Assembly (NCBI GenBank): GCA_900696485.1
Contig: CAADGG010000022.1
Coordinates: 1 to 64,000, forward strand
Direction of reading: 5' to 3'
Source of the DNA: an uncultured Pseudomonadota bacterium
GTDB taxonomy: Bacteria > Myxococcota_A > UBA9160 > PR03
DNA: 64,000 bases
Under the pieces are notes generated by a model that was given only the letters and a program-made list of their open reading frames with translations, ran no database searches and was not told where the DNA came from. The position numbers were made by a program, and so were the translations under genes. Of this stretch, positions 8,984 through 16,692 are shown in pieces. Position 1 is the first letter of the stretch. Every line of letters begins with the position of its first letter.

Positions 8984-10422
8984 AGGCGTGGATCCTCGAG
9001 CGCGCGGCACGCACGCCGGACGCCATCGCCCTCGCCAGCGGCGACGGGACGCTGCGCTACGCAGAGCTCGCCGCTCGCGCGCAGGCCCTCGCCGCCACCC
9101 TCCGCGACGCCGGTATCGTCCCCGGCGATCGCGTCGCCGCCGTGCTCGGCAACAACCCCGCCCTCGTCGAACTCTTCCACGCCACGGCCCTCACCGGCGC
9201 CATCCTCGTCCCGCTGAGCCCCCGCCTCTCTCCCCCCGACCTCGCCCGCCACCTCCGCGACGCCTCCCCCAAAGGGTTGACAACGGGGTCGGGTTGGAAA
9301 TTGACAGGGCCTCCCGACACCGTTTCGGGTCGCGCGGTCGACGAACCGCGTCCGGCGCGGGACGGCGGGCCGTTCGAGCTCGAGGCCGCGGCCGCGATCG
9401 TCTACACGTCCGGCACCAGCGGCGAGCCGAAGGGGGTCGTGCTGTCGTATCGCAACCTGCTGGCGAGCGCCGTCGGCGCGGCGTTCCACCTCGGCGCGCT
9501 GCCGACCGACCGCTGGCTCGCCTGCCTGCCGTTGGGTCACATCGGCGGACTGGCGATCCTCGCGCGCAGCGTGCTGGCCGGCAGCGCCGTCGTCCTGCAC
9601 GAGCGCTTCGATCCAATTGCAGTGTCGCGTGCCATCGATCGGGACGGCATCACGATCGCGTCGTTCGTCCCGGCGATGCTGGCGCAGGTGCTCGAGGTGC
9701 GCGGCACGACGCAGCCACCCGCGACGTTGCGAGCGGTGCTGCTCGGGGGCGCGCCGGCGCCGGCGCCGCTGCTCGAGCGGGCCGCGAAGGCCCGCTGGCC
9801 GCTGTTGCCGACCTACGGCCTCACGGAAGCCTGCTCGCAGGTCGCGACGCTGCCAGTCGGCGCGCCGCTGCGTACGGACGGCGGCGGCTTGCGCCCGCTG
9901 CCGGGAGTCGAGCTGCGCATCGCCGATGACGACGAACGTGTGCGGCAACCGGGAACGACCGGCGAGATCCACGTGCGCGGCGCGACGGTGACCCCCGGCT
10001 ACTGGCAACGCCCGGAGGCCAGCCGGCAGCGGCTCGCCGGCGGCTGGCTCCGCACCGGCGATCTCGGCGTGCTCGACGCAGACGGTGCGCTGCGCGTCGT
10101 CGGGCGCGCGGACGACTGCATCATCACCGGTGGGGAGAACGTCCACCCGGCCGAAGTCGAAACGGTGCTGCTCGCTCACCCGGACGTCGCAGACGTCGGC
10201 GTCGCCGGCCTCGCGGATCCCGTATACGGCGAGCGCGTCGCCGCCTGGGTCGTCCGGCATCCCGGCTCGCCCGTCGACGCGGCCACGCTCGAACGCTTCG
10301 CCCGGACCCAGCTCACGCACTACAAGGTTCCGCGCTCGTGGCAGTTCGTCCCGGCCCTGCCGCGCAATGCCGGCGGCAAGCTCCAGCGCCGCAAACTCGG
10401 CGACGAAACCCCGGCGACCTAG
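8980..10422 (+). CDS. menE: o-Succinylbenzoate-CoA ligase, carrying a repeat-derived segment
   Basis: This 480-residue acyl-adenylate synthetase activates o-succinylbenzoate with CoA. Seen are the P-loop IVYTSGTSGEPKGVVLSY, the LPTYGLTEACSQ motif, the GWLRTGDLG aspartate, GRADDCIITGGENVHPAEVE, and the C-terminal Lys in RNAGGKLQRRK. At residues about 97-115 (PKGLTTGSGWKLTGPPD) the frame passes through a sequence resembling the B-type repeat described below; this segment replaces the poorly conserved loop before the P-loop and leaves the frame open. The enzyme is therefore probably still active. Start GTG overlaps menC. Confidence 0.9.
   Translation: MKAWILERAARTPDAIALASGDGTLRYAELAARAQALAATLRDAGIVPGDRVAAVLGNNPALVELFHATALTGAILVPLSPRLSPPDLARHLRDASPKGLTTGSGWKLTGPPDTVSGRAVDEPRPARDGGPFELEAAAAIVYTSGTSGEPKGVVLSYRNLLASAVGAAFHLGALPTDRWLACLPLGHIGGLAILARSVLAGSAVVLHERFDPIAVSRAIDRDGITIASFVPAMLAQVLEVRGTTQPPATLRAVLLGGAPAPAPLLERAAKARWPLLPTYGLTEACSQVATLPVGAPLRTDGGGLRPLPGVELRIADDDERVRQPGTTGEIHVRGATVTPGYWQRPEASRQRLAGGWLRTGDLGVLDADGALRVVGRADDCIITGGENVHPAEVETVLLAHPDVADVGVAGLADPVYGERVAAWVVRHPGSPVDAATLERFARTQLTHYKVPRSWQFVPALPRNAGGKLQRRKLGDETPAT
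9271..9310 (+). repeat. REP-like element, B subfamily, inside menE
   Basis: The stretch contains TTGACAACGGGGTCGGGTT followed by GGAAATTGACAGG. The core GGGGTCGGGTT is the same as in the A-type palindromic elements of this window, and the GAATTGACAGG-like end recurs at 39947-39972. Here it is in frame and translated. The call depends on the shared core and the shared end; the copy is not a full palindrome. Confidence 0.6.
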
Positions 10423-10509
10423 CGCCGACTGCAGCCGGGCGTCGAGGCTGCTCCGCGAGGCTGGGATACCCTGACGCATTCCGGCAACCGCCGACTCGGA
10501 GGACCGCAC

Positions 10510-11283
10510 GTGGAAGCACTCACAGGCAAGGTCGCCCTCGTCACCGGAGGCGGTTCCGGCCTCGGCCGCGCCGGCGCCCTTGCGCTCGCCGGCGCCGGCG
10601 CCCACGTCCTCGTGAGTGACGTTCGAGAGGCGAGCGCCCGGGAGACGGCGGACACCATCCAGCGTGCGGGCAGGGTCGCGCAGGCCAGCGTCGCGGATGC
10701 CGGCCGCGCCGAGGACGCCGCCCGGCTCGTCGAGGAAGCCACGCGCGAGTTCGGCGCACTGCACGTGCTGTACAACAACGCCGGCGTCGCGTGGCCGGGT
10801 CGCGACGGCTTTACACCGGACATCGACCCTGCCACCTGGGACGAGGTGATCCGGATCAACCTGTCGAGCGTCTTCTACTGCGCGCATGCCGCGATCCCGG
10901 CGATCGCCGCCGCCGGCGGCGGCGCGATCATCAACACCGCGTCGTCGATGGCCAGACTCCCCCTCGGCGGTCTCGACGCCTATGCGGCGTCGAAGGGAGG
11001 CGTCGCGCTGCTGACGCAGTCGCTGGCGCCGGGCTGCGGCCGGCTCGGCATCCGCGTGAACGCGATCTGCCCCGGCTACGTCGACACCCCGATGAACGCG
11101 CTGATCTGGGGCAACGACGCGCTCAAGCAGGCGTTCGCCCGCGGCCACGCGACCGGCCTGCAGACACCCGAAGAGATCGCCGAACTCGTCGTGTTCCTCG
11201 CGAGCGAGGCCTCGCGCAGCCTGACCGGCGCCGTGCTCGCCTGCGACGGCGGCTGGACCGCGTTCAAGCAGCCGCCGATCTGA
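10510..11283 (+). CDS. Short-chain dehydrogenase/reductase
   Basis: The 257-residue classical SDR has the cofactor motif TGGGSGLGRAGA (residues 13-24), NNAG near 90, the catalytic Ser in NTASSMARL and the YAASK (Tyr/Lys) motif near 157-161, followed by NAICPGYVDTPMN. Asp after the second beta strand (VSDVRE) favours NAD(H). The substrate cannot be told. Start is GTG at 10510 with GGAGGA 7 nt upstream. It follows menE by 87 nt in the same direction, so it may be cotranscribed, but nothing links it to menaquinone. Confidence 0.85.
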   Translation: MEALTGKVALVTGGGSGLGRAGALALAGAGAHVLVSDVREASARETADTIQRAGRVAQASVADAGRAEDAARLVEEATREFGALHVLYNNAGVAWPGRDGFTPDIDPATWDEVIRINLSSVFYCAHAAIPAIAAAGGGAIINTASSMARLPLGGLDAYAASKGGVALLTQSLAPGCGRLGIRVNAICPGYVDTPMNALIWGNDALKQAFARGHATGLQTPEEIAELVVFLASEASRSLTGAVLACDGGWTAFKQPPI

Positions 11284-11374
11284 CGACGCCGGGTCCGCCG
11301 GCGACGACCGCACGGGGCCGGCCGCACCGCCGGGGCCGCTTCCCGCCCGGGCCGCTCCCCGGCGAGGCCTCACG

Positions 11375-11429
11375 GGTCCCATTGGCCCTCTCATTCTCCC
11401 GCTGATTGGATCCTTCCGGTCCAGATTGG
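11375..11429 (+). promoter_or_regulatory. Operator repeats upstream of the MocR-type regulator
   Basis: Two copies of a GGTCC-ATTGG motif occur (GGGTCCCATTGG at 11374-11385 and GGTCCAGATTGG at 11418-11429). GATTGG is repeated exactly 20 nt apart (11404 and 11424), and TTGGATC/GGTCCAG (11406-11412, 11418-11424) forms a dyad. Spaced direct repeats next to a dyad are what MocR/PdxR regulators bind. The site lies 20-75 nt upstream of the regulator's ATG and points to autoregulation. Confidence 0.45.
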
Positions 11430-11448
11430 CTCTTCTACCCTCCAGGCC

Positions 11449-12960
11449 ATGCTCGATCTGTTCTTCCGCCCGGACCCGCAGCGCGACGCGCCGGTCTATC
11501 AGCAGCTCGCCGAGCATCTGATCGAGCTGATCGACGCCGGACGGCTGCGCCCCGGCGAGCGTCTGCCGGCCTCGCGCGAGCTGGCCGCGGCGCTCGGACT
11601 CTCGCGCAACACCGTGAGCCGTGCGCTCGACACGCTCGTGTCTGCGGGCCTGCTCGGCGCGCACGTCGGCCGCGGCACCTTCGTGCAGCCGCGCGTGCGG
11701 AAACTGCGCGATGCCGCCGAGGGCCGTCCGGCTCTCGACCCGTCGCCGGCGCGCTCGTTCGCGTGGCCGACATTGATCTCCGCGCGTATCCGCGCGCTGC
11801 GCCTGCCCGCCGACCCGGTCCGCGGCCTCGCCGCCGACACACTCCGCTTCGATTTCCGTCCCGGCCGGATCGACGCCACCGCGCTCCCGATCAGTGACCT
11901 GCAGGGCGCCTGGCAGCGGGCGCTCGGCCGTCTGCCCGAACACGGAAACGAGGTCGAGCCGTTCGGACACCCGCCGTTGCGGGTCGCGGTGGCCCGCGCG
12001 CTCGGCGCCCGCGGCATCGCCTGCAGCCCCGAGCAGGTCCTCGTGACCGGCGGCGCGCAGCAGGCCTTCGACCTGATCGCCCGGGCGCTGATCGAGCCCG
12101 GCGACGCCGTCGCCGTGGAGCAGCCGGGCTGGTTCGGCGCAGCCCTGGCGTTCCGGGCGGCCGGCGCCGATCTGATCGGTGTCGGCGTCGACGACGACGG
12201 GCTGCACGTCGAGGACCTCATGCGACTGGCCCGGGTGCGACGTGTCAAGCTGGTGTATGCGACACCCGCCGTCCAGATGCCGACGGGTGTCGCGCTCTCC
12301 GAAGCCCGGCGCGAAGCGCTGCTCGCGCTCGCCGACCGCGAACAGATCCCCATCATCGAGGACGACTTCGACGCCGAGCTGCGGCTCGCGGCGCCGGCGC
12401 GCCCGGCCCTCAAGACGCTCGATCACGGCGATCACGTACTCTACGTCGGAACGTTCTCGAAGGTGTTGTTCCCGGGCTTGCGCATCGGCTACCTCGTAGC
12501 CGCGCGCTCGCTGCTCGCCCGGCTCGTCGCGCTGCGCTTCGCGAGCAGCATGCAGCCGCCACTCGTCGAGCAGATGGCGGTGGTCGAGCTGCTCGCGAGC
12601 GGGCGGCTCGAGCGCCACGTGCGGCGCATGCGGCGGCGTCTCGCGGAGCGCCTGCAGGCGCTCCGCGAGACGCTGGCCGCGGAGTTCCCGGAGGCGGCCG
12701 TGCGCGAGCCGGCCGGCGGCAGCTGCGCTTGGGTCGAGCTGCCGCCGGATTGCGACGCCACCGGTCTCGCTGCCGACGCGGCGGCGCACGGCATCGCCTA
12801 CGCACCCGGCGACTCGTTCCGCTTCGACGGGGAGGGCCCCCCAGCGCTGCTGCTCTCGTTCGCCGCTCTCGCGCCCGACGCGATCCGCGAGGGCCTCGCG
12901 GAGCTGGCGGCGCTCGCGCGCGGTCGACTCCGCCGCGCTCCCAGGAGGAGATCCGGATGA
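11449..12960 (+). CDS. MocR/PdxR-family regulator (GntR helix-turn-helix plus aminotransferase domain)
   Basis: The 503-residue protein joins a GntR winged helix (residues about 15-80, PGERLPASRELAAALGLSRNTVSRALDTL) to a fold-type I aminotransferase domain. The PLP region is recognisable: TGGAQQAFDL, VEQPGWFGA, ATPAVQMPTG, IIEDDFDAEL and the Lys of GTFSKVLFPGLRIGY. MocR proteins sense PLP or an amino-acid adduct; the regulon here is unknown. Its stop overlaps the start of the next gene (ATGA), so the CMD-family protein is in the same operon. Confidence 0.88.
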   Translation: MLDLFFRPDPQRDAPVYQQLAEHLIELIDAGRLRPGERLPASRELAAALGLSRNTVSRALDTLVSAGLLGAHVGRGTFVQPRVRKLRDAAEGRPALDPSPARSFAWPTLISARIRALRLPADPVRGLAADTLRFDFRPGRIDATALPISDLQGAWQRALGRLPEHGNEVEPFGHPPLRVAVARALGARGIACSPEQVLVTGGAQQAFDLIARALIEPGDAVAVEQPGWFGAALAFRAAGADLIGVGVDDDGLHVEDLMRLARVRRVKLVYATPAVQMPTGVALSEARREALLALADREQIPIIEDDFDAELRLAAPARPALKTLDHGDHVLYVGTFSKVLFPGLRIGYLVAARSLLARLVALRFASSMQPPLVEQMAVVELLASGRLERHVRRMRRRLAERLQALRETLAAEFPEAAVREPAGGSCAWVELPPDCDATGLAADAAAHGIAYAPGDSFRFDGEGPPALLLSFAALAPDAIREGLAELAALARGRLRRAPRRRSG

Positions 12961-13523
12961 CTACGCTACGACTCGATCCGATCGACCAGCCCCCGACGCT
13001 GCTGGCCCGCATCGCCGCCCTGATGATGCGTCGGGAGCTCGGCAAGGTGATGACCCCGGCACGCGTCCTCTACAACCGCGTGCCGCGGATGTACAACGTC
13101 TCGTGGCAGCTCGTGAAGCTGCAGCGCGACGGTCTGGTGCTGGAGCAGGATCTGCGGCTGCTGGTCCAGACCTGGGTGGCGATGATCAATCGCTGCGCGT
13201 TCTGCATCGACATCTCGAAGGCGCAGGCCGTGCAGCGGCGCCTCCCGCTCGACAAGTTCCACGCGCTGCCGGATTGGCGCACGAGCCCGCTGTTCTCCGA
13301 TCGCGAGCGGGCGGCGCTGGCCTATGCCGACGAGGCGACGCGCCACAAACAGGTCGACGACGCGACCTTCGACGAGCTGCGCCAGCATTTCAGCGAGCGC
13401 GAGATCGTCGAGATCACCTTTCTCAACGCGCTCGAGAACTTCTACAACCTGATGAACCTGCCGCTCGGGATCGAGGAGGACGGACTGTGCGCCCTCGCCG
13501 AGGAACGGCAGCGCGAGGGCTGA
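12957..13523 (+). CDS. Carboxymuconolactone decarboxylase (AhpD-like) family protein
   Basis: A 188-residue all-helical protein with the AhpD-type core NRCAFCIDISKAQA around residues 80-93: the CxxC pair is present, but the His that normally follows four residues later (CxxCxxxH) is a Ser here. The Glu in the preceding helix is also not obvious. Alkylhydroperoxidase activity is therefore doubtful. The C-terminal half (FSDRERAALAYADEAT ... EIVEITFLNALENFYN) is typical of the family. The start overlaps the regulator's stop and has AGGAGGAG upstream. Confidence 0.75.
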   Translation: MTTLRLDPIDQPPTLLARIAALMMRRELGKVMTPARVLYNRVPRMYNVSWQLVKLQRDGLVLEQDLRLLVQTWVAMINRCAFCIDISKAQAVQRRLPLDKFHALPDWRTSPLFSDRERAALAYADEATRHKQVDDATFDELRQHFSEREIVEITFLNALENFYNLMNLPLGIEEDGLCALAEERQREG

Positions 13524-13592
13524 CCCCCGCAGCACAGGGCGCGAACCGGGCCGGCGCCTCGCGGGCGGTCCGCCGGGACGGGTCGCTCACCG

Positions 13593-13957
13593 CTAGCGGA
13601 GCTCGAATCTCTTCAGGCCGCCCTCGGCCCGGGCGTCCTCGAGGATCTTCATGAACTCCATCGGCCCACCGAAGAAGAAGAAGAAGAAGTTCTGTCGGCT
13701 CACCTCACCGGGCTTGCCCTCATTGTTGTATCGCTGGGCGTGCAGGTGAGCGGCTCCCGCTCGAAGCCGGGCTCGACGTAGGGATCTTCGAGGAAGTGGG
13801 CGAAGCCGTCCTTCACCTCGATGTACTGCTCGTTGCCGTCGGCGCGGAGACGCTTCTCGCGCTCCTCGCGGTACCTGGCCCGCAGCTGCGCGGCGTCGAA
13901 TCCGAGGCCCTTCGTCACCGAACGGGTTCCAGCCGAATCGCGCACGTCGCTCGTCAT
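13593..13957 (-). pseudogene. Baeyer-Villiger-type flavin monooxygenase remnant with large internal deletion
   Basis: The 5' part (13957 to about 13740) encodes a typical N-terminus of a 4-hydroxyacetophenone-monooxygenase-like protein: LRARYREEREKRLRADGNEQ, then HFLEDPYVEPGFEREPLT, which normally stands just before the FAD Rossmann motif. The 3' part (about 13737 to 13593) in another frame reads QRYNNEGKP, FFFGGPMEFMKILEDARAEG and GLKRFELR followed by TAG, which looks like the C-terminus of the same enzyme type. The whole FAD/NADP body, more than 400 residues, is missing and the join is frameshifted. The start at 13957 has GGAGG upstream. A (GAA)6 run at 13671-13689 codes the Phe stretch. 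Confidence 0.65.
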
Positions 13958-14051
13958 GGTCCCCGCCTCCGCGTCGGAGCTCGGCGCGCGACGATACCCC
14001 GCGCCCAGCCGCGCGACGAGCGCCGACACGCCCGCCGTCGCCGTCGTTCGG

Positions 14052-15311
14052 TCAGCGCGTCTCCGCGACGGGATCGGCCGCGCGGCCCGCGCGGGCCCGG
14101 ACGACGGGCTTGCTCCAGCGCGCCGGCCCTGAGAGCCGGGCGTCGCGCTTCGGTTCGAGGCTCGGCGGATCGAGCGCGGGATCCTCGAACACGCGCAGGA
14201 TCTCGTACTTCGTGTTGCGCTCGGCGGGCGTGCGACCCATCTCGCGGATCAGCCGGCGCATCTCCTCGGACGGCAGGTTCTCGCCGTGCTCGGAGCCGGA
14301 CTCGCGGCTGATCGATTCCTCCATCAGCGTGCCACCGAAGTCGTTGGCGCCGGCCAGCAGCGCCACCTGCGCGAGCTTGGTGCCCATCTTGACCCACGAC
14401 ATCTGGATGTTCGGGATCTGCGGCCGCAGGAACAGACGCGACACCGATACGAGTCGGACATCCTCGGGCGCCGACGAGCCCGGCCGCGCGCCGAGGTGGT
14501 TGTAGAGCCGGTTCTTCTCGTGGATGAAGCCGAGCGGGACGAACTCGGTGAAGCCGCCGGTCCGCTTCTGGAGATCCCGGATCAGGCCGAGATGCGCCGC
14601 GACGTGCCGGGTCTGCTCGATGTGGCCGTACATCACCGTCGCCGTCGAGCGCAGCCCCACGCGGTGCGCCGCCTCGATGATCTCGACCCAGCGCGCAGTC
14701 TTGAGCTTGCGCGCTTCGATGACGCCGCGGATCTCGTCGTCGAGGATCTCGGCGGCGGTGCCGGGGATCGTGCCGAGCCCGGCGTCCCGGAGCCAGCGCA
14801 GATAGTCCTCGAGCGTCATCCCGCTCTGCTTGTGGCCGTGATCGATCTCTTCGGGGGAGAACGCGTGGATGTGGACGTCCGGGAACGCCGCCTTCAGCGC
14901 GAGCAGGATCTCGTGATAGTGCCGGTGATCCTTGCCGGGATGGATGCCGCCCTGGATGCAGAACTCGGTGGCGCCGCGCGCCACCGCATCGCGACCCTTC
15001 TCGACCAGCACCTGCATCGGGTGATCGTAGGCGTCGACATCGTCCTTGTGGCGCGCGAAGCCGCAGTACGTGCAGCCGACGTAGCAGACGTTCGTGAAGT
15101 TCATGTTCCGGCACACGACGTAGGTGACGAGATCCCCCTTGTCGGCGCGGCGGGCGACGTCGGCGGCCGTCATCAGCGCGAGCAGATCTGCGCCCTGCGC
15201 TTGCAGCAGGAGATCGGCGTCGTCCACCGTGAGCTCGCGATCCGCGAGCGCCCGGTCCAGGACCGCGGCCACCGGCCGGCTGATGCCACGGAGCAGGCGA
15301 TCGAGACTCAT
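14052..15311 (-). CDS. cofH: FO synthase subunit 2, radical SAM (tyrosine hydroxyphenyl transferase)
   Basis: The 419-residue radical SAM enzyme joins tyrosine-derived 4-hydroxybenzyl to 5-amino-6-ribitylaminouracil, the first part of deazaflavin FO synthesis for coenzyme F420. The cluster motif CYVGCTYC lies at residues about 76-83 after NMNFTN. ATEFCIQGGIHP, HIHAFSPEEI, GTAAEILDDEIR and NDFGGTLMEESIS are CofH signatures that set it apart from MqnC. Its start overlaps the cofG stop, so the two halves are separate coupled genes rather than the fused FbiC of actinobacteria. Confidence 0.9.
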   Translation of the reverse strand: MSLDRLLRGISRPVAAVLDRALADRELTVDDADLLLQAQGADLLALMTAADVARRADKGDLVTYVVCRNMNFTNVCYVGCTYCGFARHKDDVDAYDHPMQVLVEKGRDAVARGATEFCIQGGIHPGKDHRHYHEILLALKAAFPDVHIHAFSPEEIDHGHKQSGMTLEDYLRWLRDAGLGTIPGTAAEILDDEIRGVIEARKLKTARWVEIIEAAHRVGLRSTATVMYGHIEQTRHVAAHLGLIRDLQKRTGGFTEFVPLGFIHEKNRLYNHLGARPGSSAPEDVRLVSVSRLFLRPQIPNIQMSWVKMGTKLAQVALLAGANDFGGTLMEESISRESGSEHGENLPSEEMRRLIREMGRTPAERNTKYEILRVFEDPALDPPSLEPKRDARLSGPARWSKPVVRARAGRAADPVAETR

Positions 15312-16570
15312 GCGGCCTCCGTCGCAGTCCCGGAACGTTCCGGGGTCCGCGCACGCGCGTATCCGTCAGCATCCGCCAGCTCGAGGCAGCGCGCGCGCAG
15401 CGCCGGCTCGAAGAACTCCGGCGCGCCGAGCAGGTGTTCCGGATACACCGGCAGGCGTTCACGAAGCTCGAATCCCGACGCCTCGGTGCGGGCACGCAGC
15501 GCGGCGAGCGCCGGCCACGGGGCTTCCGGATTGATGAAGTCGATCGTGATCGGCGAGACGCCGCCCCAGTCGTCGACTCCGGCGCGCAACAGCCGCTCGA
15601 GCAGCGTATCGGTCGCGAGGTTCGGCGGCGCCTGCACGTGCACGCGCGGACCGAGCAGCAGGCGCGCCAGCGCGACCCAGCCGACGACGTCGTCGTCCTC
15701 CGCCGACGGACTCCCGCGCATCTTGGTGTCGGACTTCGGATGGAACGGCTGCAGGATCACCTCCTGCACGTGGCCGTAGCGATCGGAGAGCGCACGGATC
15801 GCCAGCAGCGCATCGACGCGCTCGTCGGTCGTCTCGCCGATGCCCAGCAGGATCCCGCTCGTGAACGGGATGCGCAGCTCGCCGGCCTCCTGGTGCATGC
15901 GCAGGCGCAGGGCGGGGTGCTTGTCAGGCGCCGCGTGATGGGCGCCGCCCTTCTGCAGCAGCCGTTCGCTGGTGGTTTCGAGCATCAGCCCGAGCGACGC
16001 ATTCCACGGTCGCAGCGCCGCCATCTGGGCCTGCGTCAGCAGTCCGGCGTTGGTGTGCGGCAACAGGCCGCCTGCGACGGCGACGCGACACGCATCGACC
16101 AGGTAGTCCGCCGTCGCGGCGTAGCCCTGAGCGGCCAGCCACTCCGCATAGCTGCGGAACGCCCGCTCCGGCTTGTCGCCGAGGCAGAACAGCGCCTCGA
16201 TGCAACCCGCACGGCGCGCCCCGGCCGTCACATCGGCCACCTCGGCGAGCGTGTAGGTCCTGGCGCCGGGATCCCCCGGCCGCTTCGCGAAGGTGCAGTA
16301 CGTGCAGCGGTCCCGGCACAGGTTCGTCAGCGGCACGAACACGTTCGGCGAGACGGTGACGACGGTTCCGAACCAGCGCCGACGGGCTGCGAGCGCGGCC
16401 TCCGCCACCGCGTCGCGCAACCGGGCGTCCGCCGTGAGCTGCCGGCCGATGCGCTCGGCCGGCGCGCGCTCGAGCCGGCCCGTTTCGAACGCCTCGCGGA
16501 CGAGGCGCTCGGCCTCCCGCAGCGGGAGCGGCGCGTCGGAGAGAAGAGCCATGAGGCGGGATTCTAGCAT
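15308..16570 (-). CDS. cofG: FO synthase subunit 1, radical SAM (7,8-didemethyl-8-hydroxy-5-deazariboflavin synthase)
   Basis: This radical SAM protein of about 420 residues completes FO formation after CofH. Seen are the cluster motif CRDRCTYC (about residue 85), FAKRPGDPGARTYTL, CLGDKPE, LPHTNAG, MLETTSERL, FTSGILLGIGET and a C-terminus with WGGVSPITIDFINPE, all standard CofG sequence. The open frame continues far upstream, so the start is unsure; ATG at 16570 or 16552 gives the family length and neither has a strong ribosome site. F420 use is supported by a DDN-like protein at 58120. Confidence 0.88.
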   Translation of the reverse strand: MLESRLMALLSDAPLPLREAERLVREAFETGRLERAPAERIGRQLTADARLRDAVAEAALAARRRWFGTVVTVSPNVFVPLTNLCRDRCTYCTFAKRPGDPGARTYTLAEVADVTAGARRAGCIEALFCLGDKPERAFRSYAEWLAAQGYAATADYLVDACRVAVAGGLLPHTNAGLLTQAQMAALRPWNASLGLMLETTSERLLQKGGAHHAAPDKHPALRLRMHQEAGELRIPFTSGILLGIGETTDERVDALLAIRALSDRYGHVQEVILQPFHPKSDTKMRGSPSAEDDDVVGWVALARLLLGPRVHVQAPPNLATDTLLERLLRAGVDDWGGVSPITIDFINPEAPWPALAALRARTEASGFELRERLPVYPEHLLGAPEFFEPALRARCLELADADGYARARTPERSGTATEAA

Positions 16571-16692
16571 TCGCCGACGCGAGCGTTTCCGGCGGAGCTC
16601 CGCCCGGCGGCGCCGGTCGGCCAGAGCGACGGAAGCCAGTGCCGCCGCGGGACGAGACTCCGCGGCGAACCGCCTCCGCAGCAGGCGTCGCG

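Noticed and set aside
7747..12789. A 1680-residue open frame on the minus strand across menC, menE, the SDR and the MocR gene
   Set aside because: It is antisense to well-supported genes, is Arg/Ala/Gly-rich without domains, and is what GC-rich coding DNA produces in the opposite frame.
13671..13689. (GAA)6 run as a phase-variable microsatellite
   Set aside because: It is a trinucleotide repeat inside a pseudogene and codes a Phe run; length change would not switch a frame.
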